Shown here: positions 6,392 to 15,835 of the stretch, piece by piece
How the letters are laid out: every line of letters begins with the position of its first letter
How positions within the stretch are numbered: position 1 is the stretch's first letter
Assembly: GCA_026993275.1 (NCBI GenBank)
Contig: JALWUB010000320.1
Location: 1-15,835 of the forward strand
Length of the DNA stretch: 15,835 nt
Direction: 5' to 3'
Source of the DNA: Robiginitomaculum sp.
GTDB lineage: Bacteria > Pseudomonadota > Alphaproteobacteria > Caulobacterales > Maricaulaceae
Program-made: the position numbers and the translations under genes
Notes under the pieces: model-generated
The model's database searches: none
The model's input: the letters and a program-made list of their open reading frames with translations, nothing else
Told to the model about the DNA's origin: nothing

Positions 6392-6448
6392 CATTGCCCC
6401 ATCCCCTGCGGCAAAGTGACCAGAAACAAAAGAGTCTGCCCCCTGCCC
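6392..6448. other. Gap before the clpB promoter, nothing recognised
   Basis: This stretch closes the long non-coding interval that begins at 5975. It contains C-rich runs and a short TTGCC/GGCAA dyad. I see no gene, tRNA or known RNA in it. The CCCCAT at 6397 resembles an enterobacterial heat-shock -10 element but has no matching -35 at the right distance. Confidence 0.4.
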
Positions 6449-6476
6449 CTTGTGTGGTAAAAAGGGCGCACTATCT
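6449..6476 (+). promoter_or_regulatory. Sigma-32 (RpoH) heat-shock promoter of clpB
   Basis: CTTG (6449-6452), a 17-base gap and ACTATCT (6470-6476) match the alphaproteobacterial heat-shock consensus CTTG-N17/18-CYTATNT at all but the first base of the second box. Transcription would start near 6483, leaving a leader of about 70 bases before the clpB ATG. The position directly upstream of a classical heat-shock gene makes the assignment convincing. Confidence 0.72.
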
Positions 6477-6551
6477 GTTGGGTTGAAACGGCCTGTCCGC
6501 GCCATAACGGGCGGCCAGGTTCAAAACTTCTCGCTGTAACAGGGGATTAAC

Positions 6552-9131
<2,580 letters not shown>

Positions 9132-9152
9132 GGACCGGCGCAAAGAAACCGG

Positions 9153-9184
9153 CTGAGGCGGGCAGATGCCCGCCTCAGTTTTTT
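9153..9184 (+). terminator. Rho-independent terminator of clpB
   Basis: A perfect 11-base stem, CTGAGGCGGGC (9153-9163) and GCCCGCCTCAG (9168-9178), with loop AGAT, is followed by six T residues (9179-9184). It begins 21 bases after the clpB stop. The right arm and T run also encode, on the other strand, the last codons and stop of mnmC. For leftward transcription the stem lacks a good T run, though it may still slow the polymerase. Confidence 0.93.
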
Positions 9185-11085
9185 CGTGCCCGCAATCTTC
9201 GCTCCAGCACCCGCGCCGGGTGCAGCGCTTCGGCCGCGCCGCGCTCCAGCGGTGAAGGCTCGCCAAGGGCTTCGCAGGCCAGCGCCTCGCCGAGAATGGG
9301 CGCCAGGGTGAAACCGCGTGAGCCCAGACCCATGAGGACAAAGAGGCCTTCTTGCAGGCGCGCCTCTCCGGCCCCGGGGTCGAGGAACCCGTCACGCAGG
9401 GCGGCAAACCGCTGCACAAAATCATCCTCCTGCACCAGCGGCCCGGCATAGGGCATCTGGTCCGGGGTTGCGGCGCGCACCGCAACCCGGCCGCGGCTGC
9501 CCGCCCGCTCCAGCCGTGCCGCCAGCGCCGGGGCAAAACCCTGGAGCATGGCAAAGTTGTGCGCCTCGGCGGCAGCGTCCGGGTGTGGATCAAACCCCTT
9601 GCCATCCAGGGGCTCGAAGGTGGCCCCATACAGCAGTTGCGCCCCCGGCAGGCCCAGGGCATAGCCATCGGCGAGCAGGGCCGGACCATCATGGGCAGGG
9701 TGAATCGGCGCGGTGTTCACCTGGCCGCGCAAATAACGAAAGGCCAGCCCTGCGGTTTGCGCCAGCTGGCCCTGGCCCAGCGCCAGCACCGCCAGCGGGG
9801 CCCTGGCGATCTCTGCGCCAGACGCATCACGGGCGCACCAGTTGCCGCCCTCCTTGCGCAGGCCGCTGACCCTGGCCCGGACCAGGCGGGCGCCGCGCGT
9901 CATGGCGGCAATGACGGGGCCGGGCAGCACAAACCCGGCGGAGGCGATGGCAAGTGCCGGGCCTTCATCCACCAGCGTCAGATCATCGGCGGGCAAGGCC
10001 CCGCTTTGGGCCAGGCGGGCAAACTTGTCTGCGTCCTTGTCATGGGCAGGCCTGCGCAGGAGCCCGCAAGGGTGCCAGATCTCTGTGCCAAGACTTTCAT
10101 AACAGCGCACCGCATGGGCAAAGGCGGTGCGAAAGAAGCGCGCCTGCGGGGAATCCTCCAGATCGAGGCGCGGGCTGACCAGCGCCGCCGCATTGCCGCT
10201 GGCTTCGTCGGCGAGGCCGTCCTTGCTGACCAGCGTCACCGCCAGGCCGCGGCGCAACAGCGCCTGCGCCGCGCTGGCCCCGGCAATGCCGCCGCCAATG
10301 ATGAGCACAGAGCGGGACGCAGGCGCGGGCCGGGCCGCCGGGCGTGTCGGGCGGCGCAAGGATGGCCGGGGCGGCCCCTCGTAAAGCGCTTCAAGGCGCT
10401 GGCGCTTGCGCCCGTATCCTGGCATTTTGCGCACTGCAAACCCCGCTGATGCAAGGCCGCGGCGCACCGCCCCGGCAACGCTGAAGGTTGCTGCCCGCGT
10501 GCCCGGACGGCTCAGGCGGGCAAGGGCGCCAAACACCGCTTCGCTCCACATGGCGCCATTGCGCGACGGCGCAAAGCCATCGAGAAACCAGGCATCGGCA
10601 GGTGTTTCCATCTGCGCCAGCGCCTCCTGCACATCCATGAAGAACAGGGTCAGGGTGAGACCGTCTTCATCAAACACCAGCCGGTGCACGCCCTTGATCG
10701 CGGCCGGCCATTGCCGCCTCAGCGCCTGGGCCAGCGCATCGAGCCCTGCAAACGGGCCCTGCGCGCGGCGCAGATCAGCGCGGGAAAACGGCGCGGACTC
10801 TATCGAGATGAAATGCAGCCGGGCGGCGCTGGGCCGCGTCTTGCGCCACAGCGCCCAGGTGCTGAGAAAGTTCAGCCCGGTGCCAAAGCCAAGCTCGCCA
10901 ATGACAAAGGCGGGCCTGTCCTGCCAGGCCTGCGGCAAATGGCAGCCTTCCAGAAACACGGCACGGGATTCCCCGGCGCCATCGGCATCGGAGAAATAAC
11001 CATCCTGAAAATCCAGATTGCGCGGCCCGCCCGCCCCGTACCAGTCAAGCCGGGGCGCGGACAGGCCCAGATCAGGCGCAGCCAT
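9175..11085 (-). CDS. mnmC: Bifunctional tRNA mnm5s2U34 biosynthesis protein MnmC (methyltransferase + FAD oxidoreductase)
   Basis: MnmC performs the last two steps of wobble uridine modification in certain tRNAs: its FAD domain turns cmnm5s2U into nm5s2U, and its methyltransferase domain makes mnm5s2U using S-adenosylmethionine. Here the 636-residue product has the MnmD methyltransferase first (SAM loop GELGFGTG at 63-70, active-site stretch WFLDGFAPSRN at 166-176) and the DAO-like oxidoreductase second (FAD-binding IIGGGIAGA at 262-270, then RGQVNT, AATPDQMPYAGP at 538-549, and GLGSRGFTLAP at 586-596 near the C-terminus). I chose ATG 11085; TTG codons at 11106 and 11103 are rejected because the first lies within the T run of the upstream terminator. 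The stop codon sits inside the clpB terminator stem. Both halves look intact. Confidence 0.96.
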   Translation of the reverse strand: MAAPDLGLSAPRLDWYGAGGPRNLDFQDGYFSDADGAGESRAVFLEGCHLPQAWQDRPAFVIGELGFGTGLNFLSTWALWRKTRPSAARLHFISIESAPFSRADLRRAQGPFAGLDALAQALRRQWPAAIKGVHRLVFDEDGLTLTLFFMDVQEALAQMETPADAWFLDGFAPSRNGAMWSEAVFGALARLSRPGTRAATFSVAGAVRRGLASAGFAVRKMPGYGRKRQRLEALYEGPPRPSLRRPTRPAARPAPASRSVLIIGGGIAGASAAQALLRRGLAVTLVSKDGLADEASGNAAALVSPRLDLEDSPQARFFRTAFAHAVRCYESLGTEIWHPCGLLRRPAHDKDADKFARLAQSGALPADDLTLVDEGPALAIASAGFVLPGPVIAAMTRGARLVRARVSGLRKEGGNWCARDASGAEIARAPLAVLALGQGQLAQTAGLAFRYLRGQVNTAPIHPAHDGPALLADGYALGLPGAQLLYGATFEPLDGKGFDPHPDAAAEAHNFAMLQGFAPALAARLERAGSRGRVAVRAATPDQMPYAGPLVQEDDFVQRFAALRDGFLDPGAGEARLQEGLFVLMGLGSRGFTLAPILGEALACEALGEPSPLERGAAEALHPARVLERRLRARKN

Positions 11086-11104
11086 GCGTCGTGCAGTCCT
11101 CAAC

Positions 11105-11131
11105 AAAAAGCCGCCCCCTTGCGGGGGCGGC
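11105..11131 (-). terminator. Rho-independent terminator of the alanine-rich lipoprotein gene
   Basis: Read leftward, a perfect nine-base stem GCCGCCCCC/GGGGGCGGC (11131-11123 with 11118-11110) with a four-base loop is followed by five T residues (11109-11105). It comes 29 bases after the lipoprotein stop and about 20 bases before the mnmC ATG. Transcription of mnmC must therefore either leak through it or begin at a promoter within or upstream of the stem; none is obvious. Confidence 0.88.
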
Positions 11132-11160
11132 CTGAGACTATTGCAAACGGCCGGGCTGGT

Positions 11161-11529
11161 CTATTGACCGCCCTCATCGCCGTCCTGGCCAGCCGCATCC
11201 TCCGCCTTGGAAGACATGGCGTCCTTGGCCTTTTCAAGCTCCTGTTTTGCCGCGTCTTTCAGCTTTTCGCCCTCGGCCAGCGCGGCCGCGGCGGCATCTT
11301 CGGCCTTGTCCATGGCATTGGCGGCAGACGATTCAGCGGCCGCAGCGGCCGTGTCTGCCGTATTGCTGCTTGGGGCGGCCTCAGCGGCTGGCGCCGGAGC
11401 GCTGGCTTCGGGCGCAGCCGAAGTCTTTTCGCTGGCCGGGGCCTGGCCGTTGCCGTTATTGGCGGGCGTGCATGCCGCCAGGGCCAGTGCTGCTGCACTG
11501 CACATGAAGGAGAGTTTCAGAAGAGTCAT
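11161..11529 (-). CDS. Small alanine-rich lipoprotein with acidic helical tail
   Basis: The 122-residue product starts with a lipoprotein signal: a hydrophobic run SAAALALAAC with Cys20 as the lipidated residue. Next comes a low-complexity Ala/Pro/Ser linker (about 28-60), then a charged helix of Ala, Lys, Glu and Asp (about 65-112; KAEDAA, AEGEKLKDAA and KQELEKAKDA show an irregular heptad or eleven-residue rhythm like LEA-type amphipathic helices), and a Gly/Asp-rich end. It is likely an envelope lipoprotein, tethered by its N-terminus with a flexible linker. No enzymatic motif is present and I do not recognise the family. It has its own terminator. The short upstream gap contains a five-base dyad TATAG/CTATA, but I could not settle a promoter. 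The gene is probably real, the function unknown. Confidence 0.78.
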   Translation of the reverse strand: MTLLKLSFMCSAAALALAACTPANNGNGQAPASEKTSAAPEASAPAPAAEAAPSSNTADTAAAAAESSAANAMDKAEDAAAAALAEGEKLKDAAKQELEKAKDAMSSKAEDAAGQDGDEGGQ

Positions 11530-11650
11530 TTGCGTCCACCCGTTTGCTATAGAAAAACCGATCCTATAACAAATGCGCTGCCCTGTCTGCCCCGAATGGG
11601 GATTTTCCAGATAAAACCTGCAACTGGGCCGGGCAGGGTGCGTTCAAGGA

Positions 11651-12517
11651 CTACACCGACTCTATACTGTCGAGAGCATCTTCCAGTTCGGAGAAACTGG
11701 GCTGTGCCGGGGTGGGGACGACACCGCGGCCGATCTCGATGGAAATCTGCGCCGCATTGCCATGCAGATGCGCTACCAGCACCGCCTGGATGATCTTGTA
11801 GAACTGCGCCTCTTCATCGACGACCGCCTGCAGGCGCGCCGACATCGGCCCGACCAGGCCGTAGGCCAGAAACACGCCAAGAAACGTGCCCACCAGCGCC
11901 GCGCCGATGGAGCGGCCCAGATATTCCGGCGGCTCGGTAATGGCGCCCATGGTTTTGACGATGCCCAGCACCGCGGCAACAATGCCCAGTGCCGGCAGGC
12001 CATCGGCCATGCTCTGCAGGGCGTGGGCTGGCGCCCCCGCCTCGTGGTGATGCTTTTCCAGCTGCGCCTCCATGGCGTCCTCGACCTGGTGCGGGTCTTC
12101 CAGGTTCATCGTCATCATGCGCAAGGTGTCGCAGATGAAGGCCGTGGCGAAATGATCCTTGAGGATTTTGGGATACTGGGTGAAGATCGCGCTTTCCCCG
12201 GGGTTTTCGATGTGGGTTTCCAGGGCGATGACGCCCTTGGTCTTCATCGTCTTGGTCAGGGTGAACAGCAGCGCCAGAATGTCGCCATAGTCCTTCTTCT
12301 TCCATTTTGGCCCGGCCACGAGCTTGCCGAATCCTGCCAGCACCCCCATCAGCACCTTGCCCGAACTGCCCACCATCATGGCACCGGTAGCGCCGCCCAG
12401 AATCATCATCAGTTCAAAGGGTGCCGCATGCAAAATCGGCCCCAGCTTGCCCTCCTCGAGCACATAGCCGCCGAAAATCATCACGAAGATGACAACAATG
12501 CCAATGATCTGGAACAT
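11651..12517 (-). CDS. motA: Flagellar motor stator protein MotA
   Basis: MotA forms, with MotB, the proton-conducting stator ring in the inner membrane that turns the flagellum. The 288-residue product has four hydrophobic segments (about 1-20, 33-62, 171-192, 205-225). Its cytoplasmic loop carries ALETHIENP, where Glu100 aligns with E. coli Glu98, and Lys92 stands in the place of the motor-interface Arg90, keeping the positive charge. The two functional prolines are present: Pro175 in DGLPALGIVAAVLGIVKTMG and Pro224 in YGLVGPMSA. The C-terminal PSFSELEDAL is also typical. MotB is not next to it, in contrast to enterobacteria but like Caulobacter. The ATG at 12517 has a GGCGGG about seven bases upstream. 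Organism motility is implied but not proven. Confidence 0.97.
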   Translation of the reverse strand: MFQIIGIVVIFVMIFGGYVLEEGKLGPILHAAPFELMMILGGATGAMMVGSSGKVLMGVLAGFGKLVAGPKWKKKDYGDILALLFTLTKTMKTKGVIALETHIENPGESAIFTQYPKILKDHFATAFICDTLRMMTMNLEDPHQVEDAMEAQLEKHHHEAGAPAHALQSMADGLPALGIVAAVLGIVKTMGAITEPPEYLGRSIGAALVGTFLGVFLAYGLVGPMSARLQAVVDEEAQFYKIIQAVLVAHLHGNAAQISIEIGRGVVPTPAQPSFSELEDALDSIESV

Positions 12518-12640
12518 CCCGTTACCCGCCTGTTCACCTGTTTTGCCCTTCAGGGCTTGTCCCGGTTGACCCGGATTGCGCGCATTATGGCGCGGAATGC
12601 TTAATGCACTATTTCCGCCCGGCCGTATTCTTGCGATTCA

Positions 12641-12669
12641 TTGCGGCACGGCCGCGGCGCTGCTAGGGT
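12641..12669 (+). promoter_or_regulatory. Candidate promoter for the small secreted protein
   Basis: TTGCGG (12641-12646), a 17-base spacer and TAGGGT (12664-12669, in the context GCTAGGGTC) fit the housekeeping promoter style of alphaproteobacteria. Transcription would begin near 12676, just ahead of the AGGAGAG ribosome binding site, so the leader is very short. Confidence 0.5.
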
Positions 12670-12692
12670 CAGGACCCAGGAGAGAGCCCGCA

Positions 12693-13052
12693 ATGCCAAA
12701 ATGCTTTGCCCCCGCCGTCCTGGCCCTGCTGTGCCTGCCCTGGACGGCAGCGGCGGCAGATGTGTGCACAGCGCCCGCGCCTCCGGCTTTGCCGGAAACC
12801 GCCGCCGGTCTTACCCGCGCCGCGCTTGATGCCGCCGCACAGCGCCTTTCGGCCTATACCAGGGCCATGCACGCCTATCAGGAATGCCTGGACAGCATCA
12901 TCACCGACCCGGCCAGCCACACCCATGCGCAATGGCGCGCCGCCCTGAAGGCCTATAATGCCTCCGCGCCGGCACTGGAAAAGGCCTGGCAGGCCTATCA
13001 GACGCTGAAGCAGGACTGGAGCGCGGCCCACCGAGCCAGCGCGCGGCAATAA
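12693..13052 (+). CDS. Small secreted protein of unknown function
   Basis: The 119-residue precursor has a clear Sec signal peptide: a Lys near the start, a hydrophobic core AVLALLCLPW, and a signal peptidase I site after TAAAA (cleavage near residue 22). The mature part begins DVC and holds two cysteines, Cys25 and Cys65 (QECLD), that could form a disulfide in the periplasm. The rest is predicted helical, rich in Ala and Gln, with repeated aromatic patterns (AYTRAMHAYQEC, KAYNA, KAWQAYQTLKQDW). I do not recognise a family. The ATG at 12693 was chosen because AGGAGA lies upstream at a good distance and the signal peptide starts there; the frame is open further upstream but would add an implausible N-terminus. 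It is divergent from motA and precedes the MFS gene on the same strand. Confidence 0.78.
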   Translation: MPKCFAPAVLALLCLPWTAAAADVCTAPAPPALPETAAGLTRAALDAAAQRLSAYTRAMHAYQECLDSIITDPASHTHAQWRAALKAYNASAPALEKAWQAYQTLKQDWSAAHRASARQ

Positions 13053-13074
13053 CACCATCCTGCAGGGCAAGGCT

Positions 13075-13103
13075 TTGACAAGCCCGCACCGCGCTGCCAT
13101 CTG
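13075..13103 (+). promoter_or_regulatory. Weak candidate promoter for the MFS transporter
   Basis: A perfect TTGACA (13075-13080) lies 38 bases before the TTG start, but the sequence 17 bases on (CATCTG, 13098-13103) is a poor -10 box. The transporter might equally be read from the upstream secreted-protein promoter, since only 65 bases separate the two genes. Confidence 0.25.
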
Positions 13104-13117
13104 GGGCGAGGGACATC

Positions 13118-14347
13118 TTGCGACAAGGGCTTGCTGTGAATCATCCGGACCGCCGCCGTGCATTTATCCTGCTGTTTGCGGCGCTGCTGGTCATGGGCGC
13201 CAGCAATTCCATGCTGTTCGTTGTCCTGCCCACGGTCACCCGGGCCATGGGCACGGGCGACATCTTTGTCGGCCTGATCTTTGCCGGCTCGTCACTGTTC
13301 TACATGTTCTGCAGCCCCCTCTGGGGTGCGCTCAGCGACACCATGGGGCGCCGCCCGGTGCTGCTGGCGGGCATGGCCGGCAACACTGCGGCGCTGGCCG
13401 CCATCGCCCTGGTCACCGGCGCGGCGCTGTCGGGAAAGGTCTGGCCCTTGCTGGCGGTGGCGCTGTTTGCCGCAGCCCGCATGCTCTATGGCGCCATTGG
13501 CTCGGCCATTGCCCCGGCGGCGCAGGCCTATATTGCCGACCGCACGGCCCGGCGCGAGCGCACGCGGCTGATGTCCAGCCTGACGGCCGGCGCCGGGCTT
13601 GGCACCGCCATCGGCCCGCCGCTGGCGGCCTGGGCGGGCCGCCTGATCGGCGTGGCCAGCTTCATCTTCGCCCTGGCCGGGGTGTCTGCGGCCATGCTGG
13701 TGCTGATTGCGCTGCTGCTGCCCGAACACCGCGCCCCGACGCCGCGCGAGCCCGGGCCGCGGCGGCTGCTGGCGCTGGCGCGGGACCGCAGACTGCTGCC
13801 GTTCCTGCTGGTCGGTGTTGGCGTCTGGGTGGCGCAGGGCGTGTTCCTGCAAACCGTGCTGTTTTACCTGCTCGACCGGGCGCACCTGCCCAGCCCCCGG
13901 GCCATGCTGGTTTCGGGCTGGATTCTGGGCGCCGGGGCGCTGCTGGTGTTTGGCGCGCAATTCGTGCTGATCCCGCTGTTTCGCCTGCGCCCGCGCCTGC
14001 TCATGGCCACCGGCGCCAGCCTGACCGGGCTCGGCGCCCTGGCCATGCTGCTCAGCACCGGCGTGTGGAGCATTGGCGCCTCCTTCCTGCTGGCCTCCCT
14101 CGGCGCCGGCCTGTCGCGCCCGGGCATGGTCAGTGGCGCCAGTCTCAGTGTTGAGCCGCAGGAACAGGGCGCCGCCGCCGGGCTGGCCACGGCCACGGCA
14201 GGGGCCGGGTTCTTCCTCTCGCCCTTTACCGGGCTGGCGCTGTATCAGTTTGCCGGGCCAACGGCCGCTTATGGCACCATTGCGGCACTAATGGGGGGCA
14301 TTGCCCTGCTGGCCCTGCGCAACCGGCGCATTCGCGAAATCGGCTAG
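13118..14347 (+). CDS. Major facilitator superfamily transporter (DHA1-like efflux type)
   Basis: This 409-residue inner-membrane protein has about 12 hydrophobic helices in two halves joined by a basic loop (about 203-227). Motif A of the family stands between helices 2 and 3 (GALSDTMGRRPVL, 70-82), and helix 5 has a glycine- and proline-rich stretch (GAGLGTAIGPPLA, 158-170) like motif C of drug/H+ antiporters. This favours proton-driven export of a small hydrophobic compound, but the substrate cannot be told. I used TTG at 13118, with GAGGG five bases upstream; GTG at 13136, with AAGGG six bases upstream, is an equal alternative and removes six residues. Its last 60 bases overlap the 3' end of the convergent lytic transglycosylase gene. 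Confidence 0.9.
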   Translation: MRQGLAVNHPDRRRAFILLFAALLVMGASNSMLFVVLPTVTRAMGTGDIFVGLIFAGSSLFYMFCSPLWGALSDTMGRRPVLLAGMAGNTAALAAIALVTGAALSGKVWPLLAVALFAAARMLYGAIGSAIAPAAQAYIADRTARRERTRLMSSLTAGAGLGTAIGPPLAAWAGRLIGVASFIFALAGVSAAMLVLIALLLPEHRAPTPREPGPRRLLALARDRRLLPFLLVGVGVWVAQGVFLQTVLFYLLDRAHLPSPRAMLVSGWILGAGALLVFGAQFVLIPLFRLRPRLLMATGASLTGLGALAMLLSTGVWSIGASFLLASLGAGLSRPGMVSGASLSVEPQEQGAAAGLATATAGAGFFLSPFTGLALYQFAGPTAAYGTIAALMGGIALLALRNRRIREIG

Positions 14348-15568
14348 CCTGGCCATCAGCGGGCCATAGAGCGCCCGGTCGACATAACCATCGGGCACAA
14401 ACCCGGCCCGGCTCTGAAAGGCGCGCAAGGCACGGCGGGTTTGCGGCCCGCTCAGGCCATCGGCGGCGCCCGCATCAAACCCGGCGCGGACAAGCGCGCT
14501 CTGCAAGGCGCGGATCTGGGTGCGCGACAGCGGCCCCGGCGAGGGCGGCCAGGCGGCGTGCAGGGACCCGGTGCCGCCCAGCGCATCGCTGAGCAGGCCG
14601 ATGCCCAGCGCATAGGCCGTGGAGTTGTTGTAGCGCTTGATCACGGCAAAATTGCCGGTCACCAGAAACGCCGGGCCCGCATGCCCGGCAGGCAGGATCA
14701 GCCGCGCCTGGCGCTGCTGCGCGGCGGCGCTCCAGATGGCATGGTCGGCGCGCACCACCCCGCGCACGCTCCAGGCGCCTATGCTCATGGCGGTGTCATC
14801 GGCAAGGCTGTAGTCAAAGCCCGTAGGCAGTTGCACCTCGACCCCCCAGGGCATGCCGGAGCGCCAGCCATGCCGCGCCAGGTAATGGGCCATCGAGGCC
14901 AGGGCATCGGCCTTGGAGCGCCAGATATCCTTGCGGCCATCGCCGTCCCAGTCCACCGCATAGCGCTCATAGGCACTGGGCAGAAACTGCGCCTGGCCCA
15001 TGGCCCCGGCCCAGGCGCCCTTGAGCTCGCTGCGGCGCGCCGCACCGCTTTGCACAATGCGCAGAAGCGCGAACAGTTCGCCTTCGGCCCAGGCCCGGCG
15101 GCGGCCATCCGCGGCCAGGGTGGCGAGGGCGCGGACCACGTCAAAATTGCCCTGAATGCGGCCATAGGCGCTTTCCAGCCCCCAGACCGCCGCCAGCACG
15201 CGGGGCGGCACCTGATACCGGGCCGCAATGGCGCGCATCAGCGCGGCATTGTCTGCCAGCGCCGCCCGGCCCGCCTCGATGCGCGCCGCGCTCAGCACCC
15301 CGGCAAGATAGTCGGCCATGGCGCGGGTGAATTCCGGCTGGGCGCGGTCCCGTTCCAGCACCGCCGGGTCGGGCGCCAATCCGGCCAGCAGGGCATCCAC
15401 CTGATCTTGCGCAAAGCCGCGCGCCAGCGCGCGGGCGCGGAATGCCGCTTTCCAGGCCTCGAACTGCGCCGTTTGCGCCTGCGCCGCCTGCGGCGGCTGC
15501 ACGGCCCGGACAGGCGCCGCACACATCAGGCACAGGGCCGCGGCCAGAAAGATCCGTAACGCGTTCAT
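14288..15568 (-). CDS. Lytic murein transglycosylase (MltB-like, SLT_2) with C-terminal peptidoglycan-binding domain
   Basis: The enzyme cleaves the glycan strands of peptidoglycan with formation of 1,6-anhydro ends, acting in the periplasm during wall turnover or insertion of large complexes. The 426-residue precursor begins with a Sec signal peptide (hydrophobic core 4-18, cleavage probably after APVRA at 22; Cys16 is not in a lipobox). The SLT_2 domain spans about 36-330, with the catalytic Glu132 in WGLESAYG, the [24 protein letters not shown] stretch (in 188-211), and [23 protein letters not shown]_binding_1 domain follows (about 347-405; [29 protein letters not shown]). I chose ATG 15568 since the signal peptide starts there; an ATG at 15616 would add 16 residues in front. 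The gene is convergent with the MFS gene and divergent from rpmJ. Confidence 0.95.
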   Translation of the reverse strand: MNALRIFLAAALCLMCAAPVRAVQPPQAAQAQTAQFEAWKAAFRARALARGFAQDQVDALLAGLAPDPAVLERDRAQPEFTRAMADYLAGVLSAARIEAGRAALADNAALMRAIAARYQVPPRVLAAVWGLESAYGRIQGNFDVVRALATLAADGRRRAWAEGELFALLRIVQSGAARRSELKGAWAGAMGQAQFLPSAYERYAVDWDGDGRKDIWRSKADALASMAHYLARHGWRSGMPWGVEVQLPTGFDYSLADDTAMSIGAWSVRGVVRADHAIWSAAAQQRQARLILPAGHAGPAFLVTGNFAVIKRYNNSTAYALGIGLLSDALGGTGSLHAAWPPSPGPLSRTQIRALQSALVRAGFDAGAADGLSGPQTRRALRAFQSRAGFVPDGYVDRALYGPLMARLADFANAPVAQGQQGNAPH

Positions 15569-15619
15569 GACCGCACACTGCCTTGGTTTTGGCGGCCAAT
15601 CAATTTGCAGATTCACCCG

Positions 15620-15648
15620 TTGACAGGCGCGGCCAGGAAAAATAGGTT
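15620..15648 (+). promoter_or_regulatory. Housekeeping promoter of rpmJ
   Basis: TTGACA (15620-15625), a 17-base spacer and TAGGTT (15643-15648) form a strong promoter. Transcription would start near 15655, giving a leader of about 55 bases. The leader contains a seven-base hairpin, GCCCCGC-ACCGG-GCGGGGC (15667-15685). Confidence 0.75.
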
Positions 15649-15709
15649 CCGCGCCTCACTCAGGCGGCCCCGCACCGGGCGGGGCGCACGCAACATGAAG
15701 ACCGGTCCG

Positions 15710-15835
15710 ATGAAAGTCAGAAGCTCGCTCAAATCGCTGAAAAGCCGCCATCGCGACTGCAAGGTGGTGCGCCGCAAGGGCCGGGTCTATGTGATCAACA
15801 AGACCGATCCGCGCTTCAAGGCCCGCCAGGGCTGA
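15710..15835 (+). CDS. rpmJ: 50S ribosomal protein L36 (zinc-free form)
   Basis: The 41-residue protein [20 protein letters not shown]... with the ending [12 protein letters not shown] is the L36 form usual in alphaproteobacteria. It has only one cysteine (Cys17) and thus lacks the zinc-binding CxxC...CxxxH set of the other form, so it does not depend on zinc. It binds 23S rRNA in the large subunit late in assembly. I chose ATG 15710 because the product then matches the family's usual 41 residues; an in-frame ATG at 15695 would add MKTGP. It stands alone with a good promoter, not in the spc operon where the other form often lies. Its stop codon is the last three bases of the window. Confidence 0.97.
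   Translation: MKVRSSLKSLKSRHRDCKVVRRKGRVYVINKTDPRFKARQG

Noticed and set aside
6390..6405. CCCCAT as an enterobacterial-type heat-shock -10 box for clpB
   Set aside because: No CTTGAA-like element lies at the proper distance upstream; the CTTG-N17-ACTATCT pair at 6449-6476 fits better.
6345..6420. tRNA-like words (GGTAGAG) near 6355
   Set aside because: There is no matching acceptor stem, anticodon arm or T-loop at the right distance, so it is not a tRNA.
6250..6471. 73-codon minus-strand frame in the gap before clpB
   Set aside because: It has no ribosome binding site and covers the inverted repeats and the clpB heat-shock promoter; the product shows no recognisable feature.
5975..6551. 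CRISPR array or insertion sequence in the long gap
   Set aside because: No regularly spaced direct repeats, transposase frame or terminal inverted repeats with target duplications were found.
11086..11106. TTG start codons that would lengthen MnmC by seven residues
   Set aside because: The first TTG lies within the T run of the preceding terminator, and the family start is nearer the ATG at 11085.
13075..14154. Alternative plus-strand frame overlapping the MFS transporter
   Set aside because: It is out of frame with the transporter, rich in Gly/His/Pro/Arg/Cys with no membrane pattern, whereas the MFS frame has motif A and about 12 helices.

Overview
The window is GC-rich chromosomal DNA from an alphaproteobacterium. 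A member of the Hyphomonadales/Maricaulales-Caulobacterales group is the best guess. Support comes from the 41-residue L36 with a single cysteine, motA without motB beside it (also the case in Caulobacter), an alphaproteobacterial-type heat-shock promoter in front of clpB, and promoters whose -10 boxes begin TAGGxT. The genus cannot be named from the sequence. Nearly all of it is ordinary core genome, densely packed on both strands.

Positions 1-5290 are read leftward. They hold, in transcription order, a TerC-family membrane protein, a lipoprotein amidohydrolase whose start overlaps the terC stop, a small four-helix membrane protein, the excinuclease subunit uvrC, and a HAD phosphatase cut by the window edge. 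Two short palindromic intergenic elements (2668-2710 and 2141-2163) separate these genes. Positions 5406-5974 hold a ParD/ParE toxin-antitoxin pair with a strong promoter, a tandem-repeat operator and probably a leaderless mRNA.

Positions 5975-6551 are the only long stretch without a recognised gene and are visibly richer in A+T than the rest. They contain a chain of perfect inverted repeats, a 34-codon open frame for a very basic peptide behind a near-perfect ribosome binding site, and a 45-codon acidic open frame without a normal start. The heat-shock promoter of clpB lies at the end. This is the least ordinary part of the window and the only candidate for something undescribed.

Positions 6552-9131 are the disaggregase clpB, read rightward. 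It ends at a strong terminator shared with the convergent tRNA-modification gene mnmC (9175-11085, leftward). Upstream of mnmC, also leftward, lie an alanine-rich lipoprotein gene with its own terminator and the flagellar stator gene motA. Divergent from motA are a small secreted protein and an MFS transporter. The transporter's 3' end overlaps by 60 bases the 3' end of a convergent lytic transglycosylase. The window ends exactly at the stop codon of rpmJ (ribosomal protein L36). Apart from the terC-amidohydrolase, uvrC-HAD and parDE pairs, the genes look like independent housekeeping units, not one pathway.
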